A stretch of DNA of 64,000 nt. It comes from JAKFDK01 sp036676195 (GTDB lineage Bacteria > Bacillota > Sulfobacillia > Symbiobacteriales > ZC4RG38). The translations under genes were made by a program, and so were the position numbers. Numbering within the stretch: position 1 is the stretch's first letter; every line of letters begins with the position of its first letter. Below the pieces are notes generated by a model. The model saw only the letters and a list, made by a program, of their open reading frames with translations. It had not been told where the DNA came from and did not search any database. The DNA lies in NCBI GenBank assembly GCA_036676195.1, contig JAKFDK010000040.1, positions 62,001-126,000 of the forward strand. Reading direction: 5' to 3'. This document shows, in pieces, positions 7,068 through 15,552 of this stretch.

Positions 7068-8522
7068 ATGCGTCAGCGGGTCAGTGCCGGGGTTATGGTT
7101 GTGATGTTGCTGCTCGTATTGATCCTGGATACCAGGGGGGGCCTGGCCGCCAAGCCGGCCCAGCACAAGATCCACCCGGCACTCTTGCGGCTGGCACAGG
7201 AGCGGGCTGCCGAAACGGTGGAAGTGATTGTGCAGGTACAGCCCGGGCACAAGTTGCGTGATAAAGACTTGCCGCCGGGAGTAAGGCACCAGCGCGACCT
7301 TGACTTTGCCGGGATGCAGGTGGTGGAGTTACCGGCCGCTGCCGCCGCCGACGTGGCGAACCACCCGGATGTCGTTTACATTTCTCCCAACGCCCCCGTG
7401 CGGGTCACGGCTGTCTATACGCCGGTGACCACCTACCCCGCAACCACCGGGGTTACTCCCCGGGTATGGGGCAGCGGGCATGCAGGCCAGGGCATCGGCG
7501 TGGCCGTGCTGGATAGCGGCGTCTCGGAGCACCCGGATCTGAAGGACCGGCACCAGGGCACCGTTGTTCAGGGGGCTGAGCTGGGCGACGGCGATGCGTA
7601 CGGCCACGGCACCCACGTAGCCGGAATTATTGCCGGTGCCAGTAAGGACGGCCGTTATGTGGGGATGGCACCCAAGGCCAAAGTCTATAATGTCAAGATT
7701 ACCAATAACTCCGGACAGGCCCGCGAAAGTGATTTACTCGCCGGGCTGGAGTGGGTTTTTTACAACCATCACCGTTACGGGATCCAGGTGGTCAACATCT
7801 CTTCACAGTCGACGCTGGCCCAGAGTTACCTGACTGCTCCGCTTTCGGCCGGAGTGGAACAACTGTGGCGGCTGGGCATCGTAGTGGTGGTCGCCGGCGG
7901 TAACCGCGGGGCCGGGCCGGACGCCATGCACTACCCACCGGCCAATGACCCCTTCGTGATCACCGTGGGGGCACTCGGCGACCGGGGTACCCCGGACCGG
8001 GCCGATGATGTGGTTCCCGACTGGACCAGCCGGGGGCTGACGCAGGACGGCCACCTGAAGCCAGACGTGCTGGCCCCGGGCCACCGGATTGTCGCCCCAC
8101 TGGCACCGGGTTCATATCTGGAACGGCAACTGCCTGACCGGGTCGAGGATTCCCGGTATATCCGGCTCAGTGGCACTTCCATGGCCGCCCCGATGGTGTC
8201 CGGGCTGGTGGCGGATATCCTTTCCTATCGCCGCAACCTCACCCCTGATCAGATTAAGTGGCTGATTCAGTCCCAGACCTATGGCGCGTCGCAGCCCGGT
8301 ATGCTGGACGCAGATCGGATCTGGGCGTTCCTGGAGCAGACCCGCGATACAAGTGCCATTCCGGCGGTTAACCAGAACTTGGTGCTGAACAACTACCTGA
8401 ATCCCGCGGCGGGTGGACTGTCAGGGAACAACGTGTTCTTTGATAACGTGTTTTTTGATAATGTATTCTTTGATAACGTATACTTTGAGAACGTGTACTT
8501 TGAAAACATGTTCCTTGACTGA
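7068..8522 (+). CDS. Secreted subtilisin-like serine protease (S8) with NVFFD/E tail, paralogue 2
   Basis: A 484-residue paralogue of the protease at 2683-4104, with the same layout: signal peptide (hydrophobic residues about 6-22), I9-like propeptide (VEVIVQVQPG), and catalytic Asp149 (LDSGVSEH), His180 (GHGTHVAGI) and Ser371 (SGTSMAAPMVSG). The C-terminus carries six 5-residue repeats: NVFFD three times, NVYFE twice, then NMFLD, the same last unit as paralogue 1. AAGGAAGGTGG before the ATG supports the start. The catalytic domains are clearly homologous but diverged in many residues, so the duplication is not recent. Likely extracellular protein degradation; substrate and tail role unknown. 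Confidence 0.93.
   Translation: MRQRVSAGVMVVMLLLVLILDTRGGLAAKPAQHKIHPALLRLAQERAAETVEVIVQVQPGHKLRDKDLPPGVRHQRDLDFAGMQVVELPAAAAADVANHPDVVYISPNAPVRVTAVYTPVTTYPATTGVTPRVWGSGHAGQGIGVAVLDSGVSEHPDLKDRHQGTVVQGAELGDGDAYGHGTHVAGIIAGASKDGRYVGMAPKAKVYNVKITNNSGQARESDLLAGLEWVFYNHHRYGIQVVNISSQSTLAQSYLTAPLSAGVEQLWRLGIVVVVAGGNRGAGPDAMHYPPANDPFVITVGALGDRGTPDRADDVVPDWTSRGLTQDGHLKPDVLAPGHRIVAPLAPGSYLERQLPDRVEDSRYIRLSGTSMAAPMVSGLVADILSYRRNLTPDQIKWLIQSQTYGASQPGMLDADRIWAFLEQTRDTSAIPAVNQNLVLNNYLNPAAGGLSGNNVFFDNVFFDNVFFDNVYFENVYFENMFLD
8430..8519 (+). repeat. Six 15-bp tandem repeats encoding NV(F/Y)F(D/E)
   Basis: Six in-frame 15-bp units run to the stop codon. The first three encode N-V-F-F-D, the next two N-V-Y-F-E and the last N-M-F-L-D. 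Third-position variation between units is extensive. Confidence 0.95.
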
Positions 8523-8568
8523 CGGGGGCAAGGCCACTCCGTCCAGGCGGTGGCGTTTCCGGCCAGGT

Positions 8569-8596
8569 TTTAACGGTGGGTTGCCTGTGCTACAAT
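8569..8596 (+). promoter_or_regulatory. Possible extended -10 promoter for malic enzyme
   Basis: TACAAT at 8591-8596 is preceded by TGC (extended -10 form), with only a weak -35 (TTTAAC, 8569-8574). It is the best promoter candidate between subtilase 2 and the malic enzyme gene. Confidence 0.4.
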
Positions 8597-8658
8597 CACA
8601 GCATAGGAAATGAAGGTGAGCAGTTACTGAGCCGCCATCCCTGAAGGAGGCTTTCCAT

Positions 8659-10122
8659 TTGCCCATGGTGCGCGCCGGGGGGATCAAGCTGATCCTCCGC
8701 CTGGAAATCAAGAATACGCATAGCATATTTGGTTATTTAGCCACGGCCATTGGTGCTGCCGGCGGTGACATAATGGCTGTGGACCTGATCCAGGCGGGCA
8801 AGGATGCGGTGGTGCGGGATGTCACGGTAGGCGTGGACACGCCCGCCCACGGCGAACGTGTAGTGGCGGCCATTTCGGCCCTGCCGGGCGTGCGGGTCAT
8901 TAATATCTCTGATCGGGTATTTCTGGCCCACCTGGGCGGCAAGATCGAGGTCACGCCCAAGATGCCGGTGAAGAACCGGGACGATCTGTCCATGGTGTAC
9001 ACCCCCGGCGTGGCCCGGGTCTGTACGGCCATCCATGAGGATCCCCTGAAGGTGTTCTCCCTTACCATGAAGCGCAATACGGTGGCGGTGGTGACCGACG
9101 GCACCGCTGTGCTTGGACTGGGCGACATCGGGCCGGAAGCCAGCCTGCCGGTCATGGAAGGCAAGTGCATGCTCTTCAAGCAGTTCGCCGGCGTGGACGC
9201 CTTTCCGATTTGCCTGGAAACCAAAGACACCGACGAAATCGTGCGCATCGTCAAAGCCATGACACCTGGGTTCGGTGGCATTAACCTGGAAGATATCAGC
9301 TCTCCGCGCTGCTTTGAGATCGAGGAGCGCCTGAAGCAGGACCTGGACATTCCCGTCTTCCACGATGACCAGCACGGCACGGCGGTGGTGGTGCTGGCCG
9401 GCCTGATTAACGCCGCCAAGGTCGTGGGCAAGGAACTATCCCAGATGAAGGCCGTGCTGGTGGGCTGCGGTGCCGCCGGAACGGCGATCATCAAGCTGCT
9501 GATGCAGGCCGGACTGGTGGATATTGTCGGGGTGGACCGGGTTGGGGTGATCGAACGGGGCAAGGAGTACCCGGAGAACAGCATGTGGTCGTGGCTGGCT
9601 CAAAATACCAACCTGCGCGGCATCAGTGGCAACCTGGCCGACGCCATCGACGGAGCCGATGTTTTCATTGGTGTATCCGGCCCCGGGGTACTGAACGTGG
9701 GGCACCTGAAACGGATGGCTAAAGATCCTATTGTGTTTGCCATGGCCAACCCCAACCCGGAGATTGAGCCGGAAGAGGCTTCGCCGTATGTGCGGGTGAT
9801 GGCCACCGGCCGCTCCGACTACCCGAACCAGGTCAACAATCTGCTCTGCTTCCCCGGGATCTTCCGGGGAGCGCTGGACTGCCGGGCCCGGTCGATTACC
9901 GAGGAAATGAAGCTGGCGGCAGCCCGGGCCATCGCGGCGGTGGTGACGGAAGACGAATTATCAGAGGAGTATATTATTCCCAGCGTCTTTAATCGCCGGG
10001 TAGTGGACGCGGTGAGCCATGCCGTCATGGAGGCGGCCTATGCCACCGGTGTGGCCCGCCGCGAGCGCCGGGATGTGGTCCGGGATGCCCGGGACCGTGA
10101 TTATGGCCGGGTGGGTGACTGA
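8659..10122 (+). CDS. NAD(P)-dependent malic enzyme with N-terminal ACT-like domain
   Basis: A 487-residue malic enzyme (malate to pyruvate plus CO2). The first 90 residues form an ACT-like regulatory domain (IFGYLATAIGAAGGDIMAVD), a layout common in Bacillota. The catalytic part follows: SMVYTPGVARVC, TDGTAVLGLGDIGP, a conserved FHDDQHGTAVV metal/substrate region, then the Rossmann motif GCGAAGTAI. The start is TTG at 8659, because GGAGG at 8646-8650 lies eight bases before it; the ATG at 8665 would be 14 bases away. The cofactor (NAD or NADP) cannot be read safely. It could feed pyruvate and reducing power to the ferredoxin-linked metabolism seen elsewhere in the window. The next gene starts 21 bp downstream. 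Confidence 0.93.
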   Translation: MPMVRAGGIKLILRLEIKNTHSIFGYLATAIGAAGGDIMAVDLIQAGKDAVVRDVTVGVDTPAHGERVVAAISALPGVRVINISDRVFLAHLGGKIEVTPKMPVKNRDDLSMVYTPGVARVCTAIHEDPLKVFSLTMKRNTVAVVTDGTAVLGLGDIGPEASLPVMEGKCMLFKQFAGVDAFPICLETKDTDEIVRIVKAMTPGFGGINLEDISSPRCFEIEERLKQDLDIPVFHDDQHGTAVVVLAGLINAAKVVGKELSQMKAVLVGCGAAGTAIIKLLMQAGLVDIVGVDRVGVIERGKEYPENSMWSWLAQNTNLRGISGNLADAIDGADVFIGVSGPGVLNVGHLKRMAKDPIVFAMANPNPEIEPEEASPYVRVMATGRSDYPNQVNNLLCFPGIFRGALDCRARSITEEMKLAAARAIAAVVTEDELSEEYIIPSVFNRRVVDAVSHAVMEAAYATGVARRERRDVVRDARDRDYGRVGD

Positions 10123-10143
10123 GGAATCTGGGGGGGACCAGGT

Positions 10144-12303
10144 GTGGTGCGGCGCTCCTGGTTCAGCCTCATGCTCTCACTGATCCTGCTGGCCATGCCG
10201 TCCGGTGTACCGGGAGCCGTGATGGCGGCGGCGGCGGTACTGCCACCGCCGCCACCGGAGCAAACGGCCGCCCATCCGGACGTGCCGGGACCCGAGAGTC
10301 GGGTGGCGCTGGCCGAACTCAACCGGGTGCGGGTTGCCCTTGAGCTGCCGCCGCTGGCATACAGCCGCGTCATGGCTGAGGCGGCGCAAAACCATGCCCG
10401 GTATCTGGCTGCCCATCCGGAACTGGCCTGCTGCGATGCCCATGGTGAACAGCGCGGCACCTGGGGCTTTACGGGTGCCGACGTACTGGAACGGGTGCAG
10501 GCGGTCGGTTTCGCCGGATTCGGGGCGGCCGAAGTCATCGCGCACGGGCAGTCGGCGGAGGAGGCGGTCTGGGACTGGCTGGCCACGCCCTATCACCGCT
10601 TACCCCTGATTGCCGCTTACACCGAGAGCGCCGCCTTTGCGGCCCGGGCTTCCGGTGCCGAGTCGAACCAGGTGATGGCTCTGGCTGTAACCCGGACGCA
10701 GGCCAGGCAACCGGTGGTGTTCCCGCCCGACGGCATGACCGGGGTGCCGGTGGAATGGTCCGGCCTGGAGACCCCTGACCCGTTGCGCTTTGCCCCGGGT
10801 GCTTCCGGTCCGCTGGGCTTTACCGCCGGTCTGGTCTTTCCCGCACCGGTGGTAAAGTTTGTTCTGACTCGGGCCACCCTGGCCGGGCCGCAGGGGGAGG
10901 TACCGGTGTATCGGCTTACTCCGGACCGGGACGAGCATCTCAAACAGGGAGTAGCCCTGCTTCCTCGCACCCCGCTCGAACCCCAGACCACCTATACGGT
11001 GGCAATAACGGGGGAAGCTGACTGGGGGATGGGGCCGCAGCCGTTTGACCACAACTGGTCCTTTACCACCCGGCCCGAGGTGCCGCGGGCGCGGCGCGCC
11101 TCCTTCGCCGGGCGGGGCGGGGTGGTGGAGGAGATTGAATTGACGGGCGGCGGGTTCAGTTCCGGGACCAGGGCCTATATCGCCGGGATCACCGTGCCGG
11201 TGGAGGTGCAGGCCCCGACGCGGGTGCGGCTGCCGGTGCCGGCGGGTTTGCCGGCGGGACCGGCCGACCTGCTGCTGGCGGGGCCGGGCGGCGAGACGGT
11301 CTGGCCGCAGTTCTTTACCGGCAGTGAGCGGCTGCCTGCCGGGGCGGACGGGCTGTCCGAATGGTCCCTGTTCACGGGGGGAACGCCGGTGGCGGTACCG
11401 GCGCTGCTTGAAGCCGGGGGTGCAGATGCCGACCGGGTACTGATCCCGAGCGATGCGCTGGTCGCCCTGGGGGCGGTGTTGGAGCGTGATCCCGGCACCG
11501 GTCGCCGCCTGATCCGTCTGGGCGAAAACTGGGTGGTGGCCGGACCGCCGCGCGGGGCGGCCTGGGCGGGCAAGGAAAGCACGCCGCACCTGGGTTGGCG
11601 TGTAGACCTGCCCCGTCCGCCCCTGGAGCGGTCCGGCCGTGTCTATTTCCCCGGGGCGATGCTGAAATACCTGGGTGTGACGGTGCTGCTGGACAAGCCC
11701 GCAGGCACCGTTACCGCCGTGGCTGCCGGTACCCTGTTTCCGGATACGCTGCGGCACTGGGCCCGGCCGGCCGTGCTGGCCCTGAGCCGGCTGGGGGTGG
11801 TGGGCGGTTACCCTGATGGCAGTTTCCGGCCGGACCAGCCCCTGACCCGGGCGGCACTGATCCGGATGGCGGTTGCTGCCCGCGACCTGACGCCCGGGGT
11901 CGACGCCGGTCCGGTCCTGCCGGGTACGGCGGGCCACTGGGTGGCAACCCAGGGCTGGCTCCAGGCCGCGGTCGCGGGCGGACTGGTGGTGCCGGAGCCG
12001 CCGCCGGTGCGCCTGCAGCCGGACCAGGTTGTCACCCGGCTGGAACTGCTGGTGATGGCTGTACGGGCCCTGGGTCTGGAGCAAGAAGCCCATGCCCGGG
12101 CCGGGGATCCGCTGACGGGGTTTACCGATGCGGGCAAGGTGGCCAGCCGCGACCGGGGCTACGTGCAACTCGCATTGGCAAAAGGACTGATCAGCGGCTA
12201 TCCCGAGGCCGACGGGAGGCTGAGCCTGCGCCCCGATCAACCGGCCAACCGGGCCGAGGCCACGGCCATCATGTTGCGGATGCGTACGGCCCTGGGCCGG
12301 TAG
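10144..12303 (+). CDS. Surface protein: CAP domain, Ig-like region, stalk domain and SLH repeats
   Basis: A 719-residue exported protein. After a signal peptide (about residues 1-29) and a Pro-rich spacer comes a CAP/SCP-like domain (about 45-195, with ALAELNRVRVALELPPL and an N-H-A-R helix), then an Ig/Big_5-like domain (about 200-320, ending NWSFTTRPE), an IPT-like segment (about 325-390), a copper-amine-oxidase-N-like stalk domain (about 430-540), and S-layer homology repeats to the end (GVVGGYPDGSFRPDQPLTRA is typical SLH, with a last unit GLISGYPEADGRLSLRPDQ). SLH repeats bind secondary cell-wall polymer, so the protein is probably cell-wall attached. GTG at 10144 follows a GGGGGGGACC stretch. 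The CAP function (peptidase, lipid binding) is unknown. Confidence 0.85.
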   Translation: MVRRSWFSLMLSLILLAMPSGVPGAVMAAAAVLPPPPPEQTAAHPDVPGPESRVALAELNRVRVALELPPLAYSRVMAEAAQNHARYLAAHPELACCDAHGEQRGTWGFTGADVLERVQAVGFAGFGAAEVIAHGQSAEEAVWDWLATPYHRLPLIAAYTESAAFAARASGAESNQVMALAVTRTQARQPVVFPPDGMTGVPVEWSGLETPDPLRFAPGASGPLGFTAGLVFPAPVVKFVLTRATLAGPQGEVPVYRLTPDRDEHLKQGVALLPRTPLEPQTTYTVAITGEADWGMGPQPFDHNWSFTTRPEVPRARRASFAGRGGVVEEIELTGGGFSSGTRAYIAGITVPVEVQAPTRVRLPVPAGLPAGPADLLLAGPGGETVWPQFFTGSERLPAGADGLSEWSLFTGGTPVAVPALLEAGGADADRVLIPSDALVALGAVLERDPGTGRRLIRLGENWVVAGPPRGAAWAGKESTPHLGWRVDLPRPPLERSGRVYFPGAMLKYLGVTVLLDKPAGTVTAVAAGTLFPDTLRHWARPAVLALSRLGVVGGYPDGSFRPDQPLTRAALIRMAVAARDLTPGVDAGPVLPGTAGHWVATQGWLQAAVAGGLVVPEPPPVRLQPDQVVTRLELLVMAVRALGLEQEAHARAGDPLTGFTDAGKVASRDRGYVQLALAKGLISGYPEADGRLSLRPDQPANRAEATAIMLRMRTALGR

Positions 12304-12349
12304 AGGCAGCACCACAGAGATACAACCAGGCAGTGGAGGGGCTGGATTC

Positions 12350-13669
12350 ATGGTGGGCGGTCACCGTCACAGGTGGTTCCTGATCACGGCGTTGCTGGCG
12401 TTTGCGGTTACCGGGTGCGGCCAGGCTTTACCCGGGGAAAAACCGGCTGTTTCCGGTGCTCCGGCGAATCCGCCGCCGGCAGCTACTGCAGCTACCGCTC
12501 TGGACCGGTGGATGACGGAACTGGAGCAGCGCCTGTCTGCTGCACAGTCGGAGGCACAGGCGGTAGATCTGACCGAGCAGGCCCTGGCGGATCTGAAACG
12601 GCTGGCGGACTCCGGCAGCCCGCTGGCAGAACGGGGCATGGGCCGTCTGGCGCAAACCCTGACCGCCGGCGGTCAGCCGGCGTTGCTGGCTGCGGCCACA
12701 GCTTATCTGCAGACACATGGTCTGGCCGCACAGTGGGGTTACCTCTTCGAGCGCCCGGCCCTGACCACCCTGGCCGTTCCGGCCGCACCTGACGCCGGCG
12801 CCGGGCTGCGGCCGGTGGCTCTGCGGGTGCGGCCAGCCGGACAGGCGTATGCCCTGTGGTACGCCGGCCAGGCCGATGGTCTGCTCGCCTGGCGAGCCGG
12901 AGACCAGCAGGCGGTCAGCCTGAGCCGTCTGGCGGCGAGGGAACTGGCCTGGGCACCGGACGGAGTCTATTTTGTGCAGTTGACCGCGGTAACGGATGGC
13001 CGGCCCCGGCTGATGCGTTACCGCTGGGGCCGGCCGGAGCCGGAGCTGGTGGTGGATTCGGGCCGCCTGCGGGGGCGGGTGCGCGCCCTGACCTGGGACA
13101 GCGCCGGCAACCGGCTGATCTGGGCCGACGACGGCGGCCTGAAGGCGGTGGCGGGCGAAGGCCGGACGCTGACTTCCCTGCGCGGCCCCGCCATACCGGA
13201 TACGGTGACCGGCGACCCCTTCGCGCCCAGCGGCCTGCGCTATGTGACGGTCCAGGGCGACCAGATTGTGCTGGCCGTCACCGGCCAGACAGCCGTCACC
13301 GCGCTGGCCAAAATCGGTGCCGCCCAGGCCCTGCTGCGGGTGGCCTGGGCGGCGAATGGAGACCGGGTGGCCGTGGAGGTGGGTGCGCCCGGCCAGGAGA
13401 CGGGCCGGCAGGTGGCGGTGATCCAGATTCCGGCCACCGGCGTGCCGCAGGAACTGCTGCGGCAGGACGGTCGGCAGGCGGTGCTGTTCGCCGACCGCGC
13501 TTATTACCTGGATGCCGGCGGCCGGGTGATGGAAGTCCACCTGCCCGCCGGCACGCCGCGGCCGGTGGCTGTGCCGGTGTCCCGGCGGCTGGAAGGCGAC
13601 CTGGTGGCCGGCCACCTGTACCTACTGCCTGCGGAAACGGGCCAGGTTCAGGTGCTGGAGGTCAAATGA
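12350..13669 (+). CDS. Lipoprotein with predicted beta-propeller-like C-terminal region
   Basis: A 439-residue predicted lipoprotein: signal peptide with lipobox VTGC (about residue 23), an Ala-rich helical region (about 40-125), then repeated strand patterns typical of WD40/TolB-like propellers (ELAWAPDGVYFV, ALTWDSAGNRLIWADDGG, RVAWAANGDRVAVEV). No catalytic motif is seen. GGAGGGG lies upstream of the ATG. It follows the SLH surface protein by 46 bp and may act with it at the envelope. It could be a fold for protein-protein contacts, similar in look to GerMN/LpqB-type propeller lipoproteins, though no such domain can be assigned. The stop codon lies in a hairpin shared with the convergent rqcH gene. 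Confidence 0.75.
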   Translation: MVGGHRHRWFLITALLAFAVTGCGQALPGEKPAVSGAPANPPPAATAATALDRWMTELEQRLSAAQSEAQAVDLTEQALADLKRLADSGSPLAERGMGRLAQTLTAGGQPALLAAATAYLQTHGLAAQWGYLFERPALTTLAVPAAPDAGAGLRPVALRVRPAGQAYALWYAGQADGLLAWRAGDQQAVSLSRLAARELAWAPDGVYFVQLTAVTDGRPRLMRYRWGRPEPELVVDSGRLRGRVRALTWDSAGNRLIWADDGGLKAVAGEGRTLTSLRGPAIPDTVTGDPFAPSGLRYVTVQGDQIVLAVTGQTAVTALAKIGAAQALLRVAWAANGDRVAVEVGAPGQETGRQVAVIQIPATGVPQELLRQDGRQAVLFADRAYYLDAGGRVMEVHLPAGTPRPVAVPVSRRLEGDLVAGHLYLLPAETGQVQVLEVK

Positions 13670-13694
13670 TCGCCCCCGGGCCGGCGGGGCGATC
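13668..13694. terminator. Convergent-gene hairpin overlapping both stop codons
   Basis: GATCGCCCC (13668-13676) pairs perfectly with GGGGCGATC (13686-13694). The two convergent genes end only 23 bp apart and both stop codons lie in the arms. There is no T-run, so it acts at most as a weak bidirectional terminator or 3' end stabiliser. Confidence 0.5.
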
Positions 13695-15513
13695 AGGGTG
13701 TGTGGTCCAGTTGCTGTAGCAACGGGTGGTGCTGCGGGTCAGGCGTCACGTACACCGTGCGCTGGTGCTCGTAAATGACCATGCCCGGGCGTGCCCCGTT
13801 TGGTTTGCGCACATGCTTGCGCAGGGTGTAGTCCACCGGAACGGTGGAACTGCCCCTGGCCCGGGAAAACCAGGCGGCCAGCACTGCCGCTTCCATCAGG
13901 CTCTGCGGCGGCGGTTCAGTGCCCGGCGGCAGGCGCAGAATCACGTGGGCGCCGGGGATTTCCTTGGCATGCAGCCACAGGTCGGTGGGGGCCGCCAGCC
14001 GGGTGGTCAGGCTGTCGTTCTGGCGGTTGTTGCGCCCCACCCAGATTTCCAGGCCGTCGGCAGAGTGCAGGGTGAGCGGCGGCTGGGGCGGGGTGCGCCC
14101 GCCGCGGTCGGCTGTCCGCTCCGCCCGGGCACCGGTCTTGCCCCGGGGATGATGGCGGGGCTCGCGGCGGGCCAGATAACCCTCTTCCTCCAGTTCGCGG
14201 CGGATTTCCTCCAGGTCGGGGAGCGACCGGGCCTCGGCCAGGGTTTCCTGCACCTGCTCCAGGTAAGTCAACTCGGTGCGGCTCAGGTCCAGATGGGTCT
14301 GAATGGCGGTTCGCCCCGCTCTGGCCTTTTGGTACCGGCGAAAGCAGGCCTGGGCGTTTTCGGCCCCGGACCGGGTCGGGTCCAGCGCCACGGTGACCTC
14401 CCGCAGCTCGGGGTCGTTCCAGTCCTGCACACTGATGGACTGGGCGCCTTTTTCAATGCGCCACAGGTTGGCCATCAGCAGCTCCCCCTGCAGCCGCAGC
14501 AGTTCAGCCCCCTCGTTTTCGGCCAGTTCCTGCTCCTGTACTTCTACCTTCCGCCGGGTGCGGGCCAGTTCAGCCGCCAGGGTGCGGGTGAGTTCGCCGC
14601 GCCGCTGCCGGTACCGCTCTTCGGCCTCCCGGGCGCTGAAGAACCGGTCCAGGGCGCGACAGAGATCGGGCTCTGCCTCCTGCCCCCAGGGCCAGTGCGT
14701 GATGGGCAGGCTGGCAAAGTCCTTCAGTCCGCCGGCGGCGTCCAGGAGGACGGCCGGCTGAAAGCTACCGGTATCTACCCGGGCATAGAGCCCGCGCACG
14801 GTGGCCCCCAGTGCCGCCAGATCGGCGTCCGTCAGGTCGGGTGTGCGGGTCTGGCTGAGGCCGGCCAGATGGGCCACCTCTTTGGCCACCAGCGGTCCAA
14901 GGCCATCGACCGTATCCAGGACCAACTGCCAGGCGGGGCCGGTCCCCCCGGCCCCGCCGGCGCGGCGGTCAGCCAGGTCGGCCCCCTCCACCCGGGCCGG
15001 GTCGAGCTTGCCCGTGGGGGGTGGAGGCTGGTAGGCCAGTCCGGGCAGGACCTCGCGGTAGGCGTTGACTTCTTCAGTGACGCGCCGGGCGGCATCGATG
15101 ATCCGGTTGCCCGGTGCCAGCAGGAGCAGGTTGGAATGCTTGCCCATCAGCTCTGCCGCCAGGGTATACGTGACGGGATTGCCCAGTTCGTCCATGGCTC
15201 CCACCTCCAGGTGGGCAATGCGCTCGCGCCCGACCTGGCGGACCGCCAGGATGCGGCCACCCTCCAGATGTTTGCGCAGCAGCATACAAAAGACCGGCGG
15301 CTGCGGCGGGTTGGGTTTTTCCACCCTGGTCAGGTGCAGGCGCGCCTGCTGAGCATGGCAGGAAAGCAAGAGCCGCAGATTCTCCCCGCCGGCGTAGAGC
15401 AACAGCGCCAGTTCCCAGGGATGGGGCTGGTAAATTTTATTGATGCGGCCGCCCTTCAGCCGGGTATCCAGTTCCCGGACTACGGCGGCCAGAACGGTGG
15501 CGTCAAAGGCCAT
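13693..15513 (-). CDS. rqcH: RqcH (NFACT/Rqc2 homologue), ribosome-associated quality control
   Basis: A 606-residue NFACT protein, formerly annotated as fibronectin-binding. It has the N-terminal NFACT-N domain (MAFDATVLAAVVRELDTRL, with GGRINKIYQP), HhH and coiled-coil segments (about 270-440), and the NFACT-R domain (about 470-570: IWVGRNNRQNDSLT, DLWLHAKEIPGAHVIL). In Bacillus subtilis RqcH binds obstructed 50S subunits and recruits tRNA-Ala to add C-terminal alanine tails that mark stalled peptides. Length and domain order fit the family. GAGGGGAGG upstream of the ATG supports the start. It lies alone on the minus strand, followed upstream by the adenine-deaminase family gene. Confidence 0.95.
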   Translation of the reverse strand: MAFDATVLAAVVRELDTRLKGGRINKIYQPHPWELALLLYAGGENLRLLLSCHAQQARLHLTRVEKPNPPQPPVFCMLLRKHLEGGRILAVRQVGRERIAHLEVGAMDELGNPVTYTLAAELMGKHSNLLLLAPGNRIIDAARRVTEEVNAYREVLPGLAYQPPPPTGKLDPARVEGADLADRRAGGAGGTGPAWQLVLDTVDGLGPLVAKEVAHLAGLSQTRTPDLTDADLAALGATVRGLYARVDTGSFQPAVLLDAAGGLKDFASLPITHWPWGQEAEPDLCRALDRFFSAREAEERYRQRRGELTRTLAAELARTRRKVEVQEQELAENEGAELLRLQGELLMANLWRIEKGAQSISVQDWNDPELREVTVALDPTRSGAENAQACFRRYQKARAGRTAIQTHLDLSRTELTYLEQVQETLAEARSLPDLEEIRRELEEEGYLARREPRHHPRGKTGARAERTADRGGRTPPQPPLTLHSADGLEIWVGRNNRQNDSLTTRLAAPTDLWLHAKEIPGAHVILRLPPGTEPPPQSLMEAAVLAAWFSRARGSSTVPVDYTLRKHVRKPNGARPGMVIYEHQRTVYVTPDPQHHPLLQQLDHTP

Positions 15514-15552
15514 ACTGTCTGCCTCCCCTCAGCAGTGTACCATACCGGGATG

